64,000 nucleotides of DNA, taken from positions 457,106-521,105 of the forward strand of contig NZ_JADGMY010000028.1 in the NCBI RefSeq assembly GCF_015234515.1, given 5' to 3'. The position numbers and the translations under genes were made by a program. The notes below the pieces were generated by a model. The model saw only the letters and a program-made list of their open reading frames with translations, did not search any database and was not told the DNA's origin. Origin of the DNA: Cellulomonas sp. (GTDB taxonomy: Bacteria > Actinomycetota > Actinomycetes > Actinomycetales > Cellulomonadaceae). Below, piece by piece: positions 27,380 through 35,742 of the stretch. Numbering within the stretch: the stretch's first letter is position 1; each line of letters begins with the position of its first letter.

Positions 27380-27529
27380 ATGTACTTCCTCGACCAGGGC
27401 GTCTCGCACGTCGGGGCCTGCCAGCGGCAGGACTGCACGCACAACGACCACCTCGGGTGCAGCGCCCCGTCGGTGCGGACCGGCGCGGGGCCCGACCTCG
27501 CCGACTGCCTGACGTCCGCCTCGCGCTGA
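27380..27529 (+). CDS. DUF1540-like small Cys-rich protein (49 aa)
   Basis: This ORF starts at an ATG directly after the nfo stop (TAGATG) and encodes 49 residues. Four Cys residues fall in the pattern C-x4-C-THN-x4-C-x16-C (ACQRQDCTHND, LGCSAPSV, ADCLTS), with the Cys-x-His-Asn and the C-terminal Cys resembling DUF1540 proteins, small presumed metal-binding proteins. Codon third positions are strongly G/C, as in the neighbours. It is translationally coupled to nfo. Function unknown; a metal-handling role is only an inference. Confidence 0.72.
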   Translation: MYFLDQGVSHVGACQRQDCTHNDHLGCSAPSVRTGAGPDLADCLTSASR

Positions 27530-27540
27530 GGCACGCGACA

Positions 27541-27573
27541 CGGCGGCCGCACCCGGACCGGGCGCGGCCGCCG
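27541..27573 (+). terminator. Terminator after nfo-DUF1540
   Basis: CGGCGGCCGC (27541-27550) and GCGGCCGCCG (27564-27573) form a perfect 10-bp stem with a 13-nt loop, 12 nt after the DUF1540 stop codon. There is no clear U-tract. Confidence 0.7.
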
Positions 27574-27620
27574 AACCTGCGACCTGTGGCGGTCTGCCGG
27601 CGGTCGCGTGCTCACGTCGC

Positions 27621-28511
27621 CTACGGGGCGGCCGGGTGCAGCAGCTCGGCCATGCCGAGCCGCTGCACGAAGGCGGCGCGCGCCTGGTAGGCCGCCCAGT
27701 TCACGTGCTCGACCCCTGCGTCGGCGTCGTCGACGACCGTGCGGAACGGCTTGGCCCCGAAGGGCAGGGCCAGGACCCGGACGACCTCCTTCGCCACACC
27801 CTCGGCACCCTGGAGCGGTCCGGGTCCCAGGAGCCCCGCGGTCGCCTGCTCGTTCGCGGCGACCAGCGGGTCGAGCACCTGGTAGGCGCTGGTCCGCTCG
27901 AGGTCGCTCGCACGGCCGGCGTTCGGGAAGTGCTGGGTGCCCTGCGTGATCGGGCCCGGCATGACGATCACCGTCTCGATGCCGAACGCGTTGGCCTCGT
28001 AGGCCGTGGTGACGGCGAGGGCGTCCATGGCCGCCTTCGAGACGACGTAGGGCCCGAGGAACGGTGGCGTCGTGACCGGGATGGTGCTGCCGATGTACAG
28101 CAGCGTGCCCGACCGCCGCTCGCGGAAGTGCGGCAGGACGGCGCGGTTCACCCGGTGGACGCCGATGGTGTTGACGTCGATCAGGTGCATGAGCTCCTCG
28201 GGCGCGAACGCCTCGACGTACCCGACGTTGAGGTGGCCTGCGTTGTTCACGACGACGTCGAGCCCGCCCGCCTCGGTGACGACCCGGTCGACGGCCGCCT
28301 GCACGGAGGCCTCCGACGTCACGTCCAGCTCGACGACCCGCAGGTCGACGCCGTCACGCGCCGCGGTGTCGAGGAGGCTCGCGGCACGCTCGGCGTTGCG
28401 TCCGTCGACGCCGCGCATGCTGGCGAAGACGGTGTGCCCGTCGGCGGCGAGGTGCCGGGCGGTGAGGTTGCCGATGCCCGTGGCGGCACCGGTGATGAGG
28501 ATGACCGACAT
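27621..28511 (-). CDS. Short-chain dehydrogenase/reductase (SDR), 296 aa
   Basis: An NAD(P)-dependent oxidoreductase of the SDR superfamily. TGAATGIG (residues 7-14) is the Rossmann glycine motif, NNAGH (about 88-92) is the structural Asn motif, the catalytic Ser lies in YIGSTIPV, and the Tyr-Lys pair is in YVVSKAA. The C-terminus is longer than in minimal SDRs and may define the substrate. ATG at 28511 has GAAGGAAG upstream. It follows a second SDR in the same direction, and a TetR gene is divergent from the pair, which suggests an inducible detoxification or catabolic unit. Substrate unknown. Confidence 0.87.
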   Translation of the reverse strand: MSVILITGAATGIGNLTARHLAADGHTVFASMRGVDGRNAERAASLLDTAARDGVDLRVVELDVTSEASVQAAVDRVVTEAGGLDVVVNNAGHLNVGYVEAFAPEELMHLIDVNTIGVHRVNRAVLPHFRERRSGTLLYIGSTIPVTTPPFLGPYVVSKAAMDALAVTTAYEANAFGIETVIVMPGPITQGTQHFPNAGRASDLERTSAYQVLDPLVAANEQATAGLLGPGPLQGAEGVAKEVVRVLALPFGAKPFRTVVDDADAGVEHVNWAAYQARAAFVQRLGMAELLHPAAP

Positions 28512-28576
28512 GACTTCCTTCTTTCTCTTCCTGATGGTGTGTCGTGGGTGGTGGCGGACGACCGGCCCCGCGGGAC

Positions 28577-29314
28577 CTAGGCCTGGCCGCCGTTGACGAA
28601 GAGCGTCTGGCCGTTGATCCACCGCGCGGGGCCGGCCAGCGCGGAGATCACCTCGGCCAGGTCGCCCGGGGTGCCGATGCGTCCCATCGGGTTCTGGCCG
28701 GCGATCTGCTCGACGAGCTCGGCGCTCTTGCCCTCGAGGAAGAGCGCGGTCGCCGTGGGGCCCGGAGCGACGGCGTTGACCGTGACGTCGCGGCCGCGCA
28801 GCTCCCGGGCGAGGATGAGGCTGAGCGCCTCGACAGCCGCCTTGCTCGCGGCGTACGCGGCGTAGCCGGGGGTGCTCAGCCGTGTCACCGACGTGGACAC
28901 GTTGATGATCGCTCCACCCTGTCGGACCCGCCGGGCCGCCTGCTGAGCGACCACGAAGGTGCCGCGCACGTTGGTGCGGTGCATGCGGTCCAGTGCGACG
29001 AGATCGATGTCCGCCACCGGCGCCAGGACCATGACTCCTGCGGCGTTGACGACGACGTCGACGCCGCCGAAGTCCCGTTCCGCCGCGTCGAACAGTGCGG
29101 CGACCGCGGCCTCGTCGGCCACGTCCGCCTGGACGGCGATGGCGCGGCCACCGGCGTCCTGGATGCCGCCCACTGCGGCGTCCGCCTCGGCCTGGTTGCC
29201 GACGTACGCGATGACGACGGCGAGGCCGTCGGCGGCGAGCCGCTCGGCAGTGGCCCGACCGATGCCTCGCGAGCCTCCCGTCACGATGGCGACGCGACCC
29301 GTTGTCCCGTTCAT
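28577..29314 (-). CDS. Short-chain dehydrogenase/reductase (SDR), 245 aa, FabG-like
   Basis: A classical SDR of standard length. TGGSRGIG (12-19) binds NAD(P), NAAG (about 88-91) is present, the catalytic triad residues lie in INVSTSV and YAASKAAVEAL, and the C-terminal FVNGGQA closes the fold. 3-Oxoacyl-ACP reductase-like enzymes have this profile, but no fatty acid genes are near. ATG at 29314 has GGAGAACCAC upstream. It is the first gene after the TetR-controlled divergent promoter region. Confidence 0.88.
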   Translation of the reverse strand: MNGTTGRVAIVTGGSRGIGRATAERLAADGLAVVIAYVGNQAEADAAVGGIQDAGGRAIAVQADVADEAAVAALFDAAERDFGGVDVVVNAAGVMVLAPVADIDLVALDRMHRTNVRGTFVVAQQAARRVRQGGAIINVSTSVTRLSTPGYAAYAASKAAVEALSLILARELRGRDVTVNAVAPGPTATALFLEGKSAELVEQIAGQNPMGRIGTPGDLAEVISALAGPARWINGQTLFVNGGQA

Positions 29315-29377
29315 GTGGTTCTCCTCGACTGGCTGGTGCCGTTGATAACACCGCGACACTATCACCGCTACCTGCCA

Positions 29378-29401
29378 CTGACAACATCGATATGTTGTCA
29401 G
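29378..29401. promoter_or_regulatory. Palindromic TetR operator candidate between SDR and tetR genes
   Basis: CTGACAACAT (29378-29387) and ATGTTGTCAG (29392-29401) are perfect 10-bp arms around a 4-bp centre. The minus-strand TTGTCA inside it, 17 nt from TAGTGT, is a plausible SDR promoter -35, so binding there would block the SDR genes. A smaller palindrome (GCGGTA-g-TACCGC) lies immediately to its right. Confidence 0.75.
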
Positions 29402-29442
29402 CGGTAGTACCGCAGTTATCGCCGGTCCGTTATCATCGCCAG

Positions 29443-30129
29443 GTGGCTACCCCATCGACCCGCGAGCGCATCGTCCGGAGCGCAGCAGCCCTTCTCGCCG
29501 AAGGCGGCCGCGAGGCCGTCTCGACGCGGTCGGTGTCCGCTGCCGCAGGCGTGCAGTCGCCCGCCATCTACCGGCACTTCGTCGACATGAGGGCGCTCCT
29601 GGACGCCGTCGCCGAGCACGGGTTCGAGGACTACCTGCTGAGGAAGGGTGCTCTGGCCCCCTCAGGAGACCCGGTCGAGGACCTCCGGCGGGGGTGGGAC
29701 CTGCACGTGGAGTTCGGGGTGAGCCATCCCGCGCTGTACTCGCTCGCGTACGGCCAGGGGCAGCCCGGCGTGCAGACCCCGGCGGCAGAGAAGGCCTCCG
29801 CCATCCTCGCTGCGCAGATCAAGGCCATCGCTCTCGCCGGACGGCTTCAGATGAGTGAGGGCACGGCGGCGCACCTGGTCCACGCCGCGGGCTGTGGCGT
29901 CACGTTCACCCTCATCTCGATGCCGCAGGACCAGCGCGACCCGGATCTCTCAGCGCGTGCCCGCGAGGCGGCGATCGCGGCCGTCACCACCGATGGCGGC
30001 CCCGGCGACGTCGGCCGGGGGCGGCGCGGCACCGTCGTCGCGATGCGTGCCATGGCGCCGGAGCTCACCGAGCTCAGCGACGCGGAACGCGCGCTCCTGG
30101 CGGAGTGGATGGAGCGCGCCTCGCGGTAG
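29443..30129 (+). CDS. TetR-family transcriptional regulator
   Basis: The 228-residue product has an N-terminal helix-turn-helix (about 8-55; RERIVRSAAALLAEGG, VSAAAGVQSPAIYRHFVDMRALL) and a variable ligand-binding C-terminal domain. GTG at 29443 comes six bases after TATCAT (29431-29436), with no ribosome binding site, so the message may be leaderless. It is divergent from two SDR genes, and a perfect palindrome lies between, the usual layout of an autoregulated TetR repressor. The inducer is unknown. Confidence 0.88.
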   Translation: MATPSTRERIVRSAAALLAEGGREAVSTRSVSAAAGVQSPAIYRHFVDMRALLDAVAEHGFEDYLLRKGALAPSGDPVEDLRRGWDLHVEFGVSHPALYSLAYGQGQPGVQTPAAEKASAILAAQIKAIALAGRLQMSEGTAAHLVHAAGCGVTFTLISMPQDQRDPDLSARAREAAIAAVTTDGGPGDVGRGRRGTVVAMRAMAPELTELSDAERALLAEWMERASR

Positions 30130-30241
30130 GACCCCCGGCGACGTCGCGGGGCCGCCCTCCGGGGTCAGGGTGATCACGCGGTGTCGAACCCGGAGGTCCT
30201 CGCTCGTGTCGAGGACGTCCGTGGGCACGGCACCTGGATGG

Positions 30242-30315
30242 AGCCCCCTGTCGGATTCGAACCGACGACCTGCTGTTTACAAGACAGCTGCTCTGGCCAT
30301 CTGAGCTAAGGAGGC
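30242..30315 (-). tRNA. tRNA-Thr (anticodon TGT)
   Basis: Read on the minus strand, the 7-bp acceptor stem (GCCTCCT with AGGGGGC, one G-T pair), D arm, anticodon stem-loop CTTGTAA with anticodon TGT, and T arm with GGTTCGAATCC are all present. CCA is encoded at 30239-30241. No duplicate of the 3' end and no integrase is nearby. Confidence 0.95.
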
Positions 30316-30346
30316 GAGGCGGCCAGGGTACCGGCCGCACCGCCGC

Positions 30347-30376
30347 GGGCGCCCGCCCCTCGCGGGGGACGGACGC
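30347..30376 (-). terminator. Likely terminator after the DsbA-like gene
   Basis: GGGCGCCCGCCCC (30347-30359) and the GGGG...GCCC stretch to 30376 form an imperfect GC-rich hairpin 15 nt beyond the stop codon at 30392. It has no U-tract. Confidence 0.5.
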
Positions 30377-30391
30377 CCGTGGCGTGTCGGG

Positions 30392-31315
30392 TCAGCCCTT
30401 GGCGGCCGCGGCCTCGAGGACCGCCTGGGTGAGCGGACCGGGGTTGTACAGGTCGCCCTCCCACTTCTCGCCGTCGATGAGCACGGTCGGCGTGCTGAGG
30501 CCGCCGAGGTCCTCCCCGGCCTGCTGCGTGGTCGCCACGACGAACGGGGCGAAGCGGCGCCACGTGCCCTCGCGGGACTCCTTCTCGTCCTCGGAGGTCG
30601 CGACCTCGAACGTGCCGTCCACCGTCTCCGTGAAGCTGTCGACGACCTCCTGCGGGACGCCCACCTCGGTCGCGATCTCGGCGATCCGCTTGTCCTTCAG
30701 GCCCGCGGTCGCCTCCTCCGGCTGGTTCGCGAACAGGGCCGTGACGAAGTCGGTGAAGTGCTCCGGGTCCTCCGCGGCGACCGTGGCGGCGGCGTTGGCG
30801 GCCCGCGTCGAGTAGAAGGTGCCCTGCGAGTTGCCGTCGAGGAAGGCGATGTTCTTGTAGACGACGGTCACGCCCTCGCCGGCGGCGAGCGCCTCGAGCT
30901 CACTGGAGTTGGCGAGGTCGAACTTCCCGCACCAGGGGCACATGAAGTCGTAGTAGACCTCGACCACGACGTCGTCCTCGCCCCCTGCCTCACCGACACC
31001 TGCGGCACTGATCGGGATGCCGCCGGTCTCGTCGGCGACGTCAGGGGTGTCGATGTCGTCGAACGCCGGGGCGAGCGCGTTCTCGGACCCGCCGGCGAAG
31101 ACGACGTCGCCGTACGCCTCCGCGTTGGCCTGGCCCTGGCGGACGATCGCGAAGATCACGCCACCGAGCACGAGGACGGCCGCGAGCAGGCCGCCGATCG
31201 CGATCAGCCGCGTGCGCTTCGCCTTGCGCTCCTGCTCCTGGCGCATCGCGAGCGCCTTGGCACGTGCGTCGTCGCGGCGCTGCGACTTGGTGGGACGGGG
31301 GTCGTTGGTGGGCAT
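30392..31315 (-). CDS. Membrane-anchored DsbA-like thioredoxin-fold protein
   Basis: The 307-residue product has a charged cytoplasmic N-terminus, a single transmembrane helix at about 37-58 (LIAIGGLLAAVLVLGGVIFAI), an acidic linker, and an extracytoplasmic thioredoxin-like domain with VYYDFMCPWCGKF; the redox motif CPWC is at 126-129. The cis-Pro loop is STPTVLIDG near the C-terminus. It belongs to the DsbA/thioredoxin_4 group that forms disulfides in exported actinobacterial proteins. ATG at 31315 with GGAG upstream. The small membrane protein upstream may be its partner. Confidence 0.88.
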   Translation of the reverse strand: MPTNDPRPTKSQRRDDARAKALAMRQEQERKAKRTRLIAIGGLLAAVLVLGGVIFAIVRQGQANAEAYGDVVFAGGSENALAPAFDDIDTPDVADETGGIPISAAGVGEAGGEDDVVVEVYYDFMCPWCGKFDLANSSELEALAAGEGVTVVYKNIAFLDGNSQGTFYSTRAANAAATVAAEDPEHFTDFVTALFANQPEEATAGLKDKRIAEIATEVGVPQEVVDSFTETVDGTFEVATSEDEKESREGTWRRFAPFVVATTQQAGEDLGGLSTPTVLIDGEKWEGDLYNPGPLTQAVLEAAAAKG

Positions 31316-31391
31316 GGGTGCTCCTGGTCTCGGGTGCCGGTCCGACCGGCGGGGACGTGCGGGGCTGCTGAGGTCCTGCGCGGGGTGCGCG

Positions 31392-31928
31392 TCAGGGCGC
31401 CGGGGGCCCGCGACGCGGGCGCGCGGGGTCGTGCCCTCGATCGCGCCGCACGCGGACGGCGACGCCCGACGTCGGCAGGCCCGACCGTCCGGGGAAGGCC
31501 GGGAGACCCACCACCGCGACGGGGGGCACGAGGTGCGACGCGAGCAGGCCGACGACAGCGGCCACACCACGGCGCGTCACCACCCCGAGGCCCAGGCCGC
31601 ACGCGGTCAGCAGGACGTGGGCGGCGACCACGGGCAGCGCGACGCTCAGCAGCAGCACGGCACCGGTCGAGACGGAACCGAGGCCGAGGGCGCCGTCGGG
31701 GCACTCGGAGGCCGAGCGCAGCACCGCCATGCGGACCCCGAGGGCCGCCAGCGGGCCCTCGGCGCTGACGCACTGGTGCAGCAGGACGCGTCCCTGCACG
31801 CCCAGCACGACGGACAGCACGGCGAGCACGCCGGCCAGGGCCCCGAGGAACGGGGTCCGGGCAGCGACGGGCAGGCGGGCACGCCGAGCCACGGGGGCTA
31901 CCGCCCGCACCGTCGACGTCGCACGCAC
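31392..31928 (-). CDS. Small integral membrane protein, unknown function
   Basis: The 178-residue product is not recognised. It has three or four hydrophobic segments (FLGALAGVLAVLSVVLGVQG at about 28-47, VSTGAVLLLSVALPVVAAHV at about 87-106, VAAVVGLLASHLVPPVAVV at about 120-140) and two Cys residues in the first loop (LLHQCVSAEG, RSASECPDG). The C-terminus is Arg-rich. The chosen GTG at 31928 comes six bases after TACCCT (31935-31940), giving a leaderless start; an ATG at 31967 has no ribosome binding site. The Cys pair and the DsbA-like neighbour hint at redox coupling, but this is speculative. Confidence 0.65.
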   Translation of the reverse strand: MRATSTVRAVAPVARRARLPVAARTPFLGALAGVLAVLSVVLGVQGRVLLHQCVSAEGPLAALGVRMAVLRSASECPDGALGLGSVSTGAVLLLSVALPVVAAHVLLTACGLGLGVVTRRGVAAVVGLLASHLVPPVAVVGLPAFPGRSGLPTSGVAVRVRRDRGHDPARPRRGPPAP

Positions 31929-31989
31929 GGCACCAGGGTAGGGCCACGCGCACCGCGGGTCATCCACCCGCTGTCCGGCCCGGGAGCGG

Positions 31990-34191
31990 TCAGGGACGAG
32001 GGAGGGTGGGCGTCGACGCGGGCCACCAGGTGATCGGCGGGACGTCCAGCAGGCGGTCGGTGAGCACCACCGCGGCGACGAGGGCGACGACGACCACCAC
32101 CAGGCTCCCCACCGGAGCGGGCGCGACGGCCGCCAGGGTCCGACGGGCGCCCGTGCGCGTCATGCGGGAGAGCGGCCCCCACCACAGGAAGGCGATCGCG
32201 AGGACCACGAGCGCACCCACGACCAGCACGGCCGTCTGCCCCTGCGGCTCCTGGCCGGGGGGCGACCCGCCGATCTCCCAGCGTCCCGACGCCAGCAGCC
32301 ACCAGCCCAGCCCGCCGACGATGAGCACGACCGCTCCGCCGACGAGCACCGCCGGCAGCACGCCCAGGACCGAGCGCAGCAGGTACCAGGGCGTCGACAC
32401 CGCGGCGAGCAGCCGGTCCCCCCGGCGCACGCCGCGCCGCTCACGGCGGCCGTGCATCGCCTCGACGGTCGCCCCGACGGTGCGCACGACGACGACGAGC
32501 ACCAGGACCACCGCGATGGTCGCGACCGGGTACTGCATGCCCGCGAGCGCGGCGACCGCCCCGAGTGCGAGCAGCGACCCCCAGCGGCGGCGGGCCGGCG
32601 GACGCTCGTACCAGGGCCCCTCCTCGTCGGTCCACTCCGACTCGTCGACGTCCTGGTCGAGCCAGTCGACGCCGTCGGCGTCGTGCTCGTCGGCGTAGGT
32701 GCTGTCGTCGTCGGGGTCGGTGGTGCCGTCCCCGGTCCCGGCGTCCGGCGGTGCAGCGGGTGACGCGGGACGCCGCACCGGGACCGCGACCGTGCGACCG
32801 TCGTGCACGGGCGCCTCGGCCGGTGCCACGACCGCGGCGGCACCTGCGGCGCCCGCCGAGGTCCCGACGGCGACGGTCGGCAGCTCGTCCCGCGGCGACG
32901 GTGGCCGCTGCGTGACGAGCTCGGTCGGGAGCTCGTCCTCGTCCCACGCGTCGTCGTCCTCCGCGTCGGGGTCCTCCGCGTCGAGGTCGTCGTCCGCGGG
33001 GTCCTCGTCCGCGAGGTCCTCGTCCGCGAGGTCCTCGCCCGCGTCGAGGTCGTCGTCCTCACCACGGTCCTCGGCGACGAGGCCCTCGGGGTCGTCGACG
33101 TCGTCCACATCGGCCTCGTCGACGTCCTCCGCGTCGGCGACGTCCTCGTCCACCTCCTCGTCGGCCTCGTCGAGCGCGCCGTCCAGGTCGTCGTCCGCGA
33201 GCGGGTCGTCATCCGGGTCGACGCCCGCCTCGGCGCCGGTGTCGACGTCCGCGTCGTCCGGCGTCCCGGCCGCTGCGAGCGCGCCGGCACCGGCGGCTGC
33301 CGCTGCGGCCGCCACCGCGGGCCCCGACGTCTCACCGCTCGAGAGCGCGATCGTCGGCACCGCACCGGGCGGCAGCTCCCCCTGCGTCGCGACGGTCCGG
33401 AGCGCTGCGACCACGTCCGCCGGGTCCGTGCGGTCGGCGGGGGCGGGACGCAGGGCGCCCGCGAGCGCGGCGCGCGTGAGCGGTCCCACCCCGAGAAGGT
33501 CGACCTCGCCGGCGCGGGCGCGCGCCAGCACGGCCTCCACCGGCCGGCTGCCGAACGGGTCCCGCCCGGTCGCCGCGAACGCGAGCACCGCCGCCCAGCC
33601 CCACAGGTCCGTCGCCGGGCCGGGCTCCCCGCCGTCGAGCAGCTCGGGTGCGAGGTACCCCGGGGTGCCCAGCACGAAGCCCGCGGTCGTGAGGTTCGCG
33701 TCGTCGTCGACGCCCTGCGCGAGCCCGAAGTCGATGAGCACGGGTCCGTCGTCCGTCAGCAGCACGTTCGAGGGCTTCATGTCGCGGTGCACGACACCTG
33801 CGGCGTGCACGGCCGTGAGCGCCGAGCGCAGCCCCTCGGCCAGCAGCAGGAGCTCGTCGGCGTCGAGCGGGCCGCTCGCGCGCACGCGCTCGGTCAGGGT
33901 GTCGCCCGCCACCAGCTCGGTGACGAGGAACGCCTCGGTCGAGTCCGCCTCGGCGTCCAGCACGGCGGCGACCGACCCGTGCCGCAGACGCTGCAGCGCG
34001 GCGACCTCCCGCATGAGCCTGGCGCGCACCACGGAGTCCGACGCGACGTGCGGGTGCAGCAGCTTGAGCGCGACGGGCTCGCCGCCGCCGTCGACCGCGC
34101 GGTACACGGTGCCCATGCCGCCCGAGCCCAGGGGGGCGACGATCGTGTACCCGCCGATCTGGGACCCCGGCGTCAGACCGATCCGCTCCAT
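31990..34191 (-). CDS. Transmembrane serine/threonine protein kinase
   Basis: A eukaryotic-type protein kinase of 733 residues. The kinase domain spans about 14-265: glycine loop GSGGMG (22-27), Lys43, HRDMKPSN (135-142), DFG (154-156), GTPGYLAPE. A very acidic, Asp/Glu-rich linker follows (about 340-470), then a Thr/Pro segment and a C-terminal part with about six hydrophobic helices (about 560-725) instead of the PASTA sensor domain of PknB. ATG at 34191 follows TAGGTT (34199-34204) by seven bases, suggesting a leaderless message. It is divergent from otsA-otsB. Target and signal are unknown. Confidence 0.92.
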   Translation of the reverse strand: MERIGLTPGSQIGGYTIVAPLGSGGMGTVYRAVDGGGEPVALKLLHPHVASDSVVRARLMREVAALQRLRHGSVAAVLDAEADSTEAFLVTELVAGDTLTERVRASGPLDADELLLLAEGLRSALTAVHAAGVVHRDMKPSNVLLTDDGPVLIDFGLAQGVDDDANLTTAGFVLGTPGYLAPELLDGGEPGPATDLWGWAAVLAFAATGRDPFGSRPVEAVLARARAGEVDLLGVGPLTRAALAGALRPAPADRTDPADVVAALRTVATQGELPPGAVPTIALSSGETSGPAVAAAAAAAGAGALAAAGTPDDADVDTGAEAGVDPDDDPLADDDLDGALDEADEEVDEDVADAEDVDEADVDDVDDPEGLVAEDRGEDDDLDAGEDLADEDLADEDPADDDLDAEDPDAEDDDAWDEDELPTELVTQRPPSPRDELPTVAVGTSAGAAGAAAVVAPAEAPVHDGRTVAVPVRRPASPAAPPDAGTGDGTTDPDDDSTYADEHDADGVDWLDQDVDESEWTDEEGPWYERPPARRRWGSLLALGAVAALAGMQYPVATIAVVLVLVVVVRTVGATVEAMHGRRERRGVRRGDRLLAAVSTPWYLLRSVLGVLPAVLVGGAVVLIVGGLGWWLLASGRWEIGGSPPGQEPQGQTAVLVVGALVVLAIAFLWWGPLSRMTRTGARRTLAAVAPAPVGSLVVVVVALVAAVVLTDRLLDVPPITWWPASTPTLPRP

Positions 34192-34302
34192 GACGGGAAA
34201 CCTAGCCGGTCGGGCCGACGCACGGCGCGGTCCGGCGCCCGAGCGTGTCACCCGTGGGACGACTAGGGTCGGAGACCGAACCACCCGCGAGGAGCTGATC
34301 CG

Positions 34303-35742
34303 GTGCCCATCGACGCGCCACACGACGGCCAGGACCTGGTCGTCGTCGCGAACCGCCTGCCGGTCGACGTGACCCTGGACGACCAGGGGGAGCCGACCTG
34401 GACGCGGTCCCCCGGCGGCCTCGTGACGGCGCTCGCGCCGGTCATGGCCCAGACCAAGGGCGCGTGGGTCGGCTGGGGCGGGTCACCGGGCCTGGAGCTC
34501 GAGCCGTTCGACGTCGACGGCACCGAGCTGGTCCCGGTGATGCTGACGGAGACCGACGTCGAGCGGTACTACGAGGGGTTCTCGAACGACACCCTGTGGC
34601 CGCTGTACCACGACGTGATCGCCCCGCCGCAGTTCCACCGGCAGTGGTGGGACGCGTACCGGCGCGTCAACGAGCGCTTCGCGCAGGCGGCCGCCGCCAA
34701 CGCGGCGCACGGCGCGACGGTGTGGGTGCACGACTACCAGCTGCAGCTCGTCCCGGCGTACCTGCGGGCGCTGCGCCCCGACCTGCGCATCGGGTACTTC
34801 CACCACATCCCCTTCCCCCCGCTCGAGATCTTCGCGCAGCTGCCGTGGCGCAAGCAGGTGGTCGAGGGCCTGCTCGGCGCGGACCTCATCGGGTTCCAGC
34901 GCGGCGGGGACGCGGCGAACTTCGTCCGGATCGTGCGGCGGCTGACGGACCTGACGACGCGCGGGCAGATGATCACGGTCGACGAGGGCACCCCGACGCA
35001 GCGCCACGTGCGCGCCCAGGCGTTCCCCATCTCGATCGACTCGCACGCGTTCGACCAGCTCGCGCGCACCGAGGCCGTCCAGGAGCGCGCGCGGGAGATC
35101 CGCCGCGAGCTCGGTGACCCGCAGTACCTGCTGCTGGGCGTCGACCGGCTCGACTACACCAAGGGCATCCGCCACCGCATCAAGGCGTACGGCGAGCTGC
35201 TCGAGGACGGGCGGCTGTCGGCCACGCAGACCACGCTGGTGCAGGTGGCCAGCCCCAGCCGCGAGAACGTCGGCGCCTACCAGCAGCTGCGCGACGACGT
35301 CGAGCTGCTGGTCGGCCGCATCAACGGGGACCACGGGCAGGTGGGCCACGCGCCCGTGCAGTACCTGCACCAGTCGTTCCCCATGGAGGAGATGGCGGCC
35401 CTCTACCTCGCCGCCGACGTCATGCTGGTGACAGCCCTGCGCGACGGGATGAACCTGGTCGCCAAGGAGTACGTGGCGGCGCGGTCGGACGAGCGCGGCT
35501 GCCTGGTGCTCAGCGAGTTCACGGGCGCCGCGGACGAGCTGGTGGGCGCCGTGCTGGTCAACCCGCACGACATCGACGGCATGAAGGACGCGATCACGTA
35601 CGCCGTGCACCTCGACCCCAAGGAGGCGCGCAAGCGCATGCGCAGGTTGCGACGCCGCGTGCTGACCCACGACGTCGCCGCGTGGTCGGGGCAGTTCCTG
35701 GCCGCGCTGACGGCCGTACCGGTGAGGGACGGGAATGCCTGA
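34303..35742 (+). CDS. otsA: Trehalose-6-phosphate synthase OtsA
   Basis: OtsA (GT20) joins UDP- or GDP-glucose and glucose-6-phosphate to trehalose-6-phosphate, giving the osmoprotectant trehalose after OtsB. The 479-residue product has VVVANRLPVDV at the N-terminus, WVHDYQLQLVP (about 142-152), RIGYFHHIPFPP, LLGVDRLDYTKGIRHRI and TALRDGMNLVAKEY, the donor and acceptor site motifs of the family. GTG at 34303 has GAGGAG eight bases upstream. Its 3' end overlaps otsB by 8 nt, so the pair is an operon. Confidence 0.97.
   Translation: MPIDAPHDGQDLVVVANRLPVDVTLDDQGEPTWTRSPGGLVTALAPVMAQTKGAWVGWGGSPGLELEPFDVDGTELVPVMLTETDVERYYEGFSNDTLWPLYHDVIAPPQFHRQWWDAYRRVNERFAQAAAANAAHGATVWVHDYQLQLVPAYLRALRPDLRIGYFHHIPFPPLEIFAQLPWRKQVVEGLLGADLIGFQRGGDAANFVRIVRRLTDLTTRGQMITVDEGTPTQRHVRAQAFPISIDSHAFDQLARTEAVQERAREIRRELGDPQYLLLGVDRLDYTKGIRHRIKAYGELLEDGRLSATQTTLVQVASPSRENVGAYQQLRDDVELLVGRINGDHGQVGHAPVQYLHQSFPMEEMAALYLAADVMLVTALRDGMNLVAKEYVAARSDERGCLVLSEFTGAADELVGAVLVNPHDIDGMKDAITYAVHLDPKEARKRMRRLRRRVLTHDVAAWSGQFLAALTAVPVRDGNA

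Noticed and set aside
27621..30315. tRNA-Thr as an integration site for a small island with the SDR and TetR genes
   Set aside because: No direct repeat of the tRNA 3' end was seen to the left, no integrase is present, and composition does not change.
32985..33045. Tandem 15-bp repeats as a separate mobile or regulatory element
   Set aside because: They lie in frame inside the kinase gene and simply encode its acidic linker.
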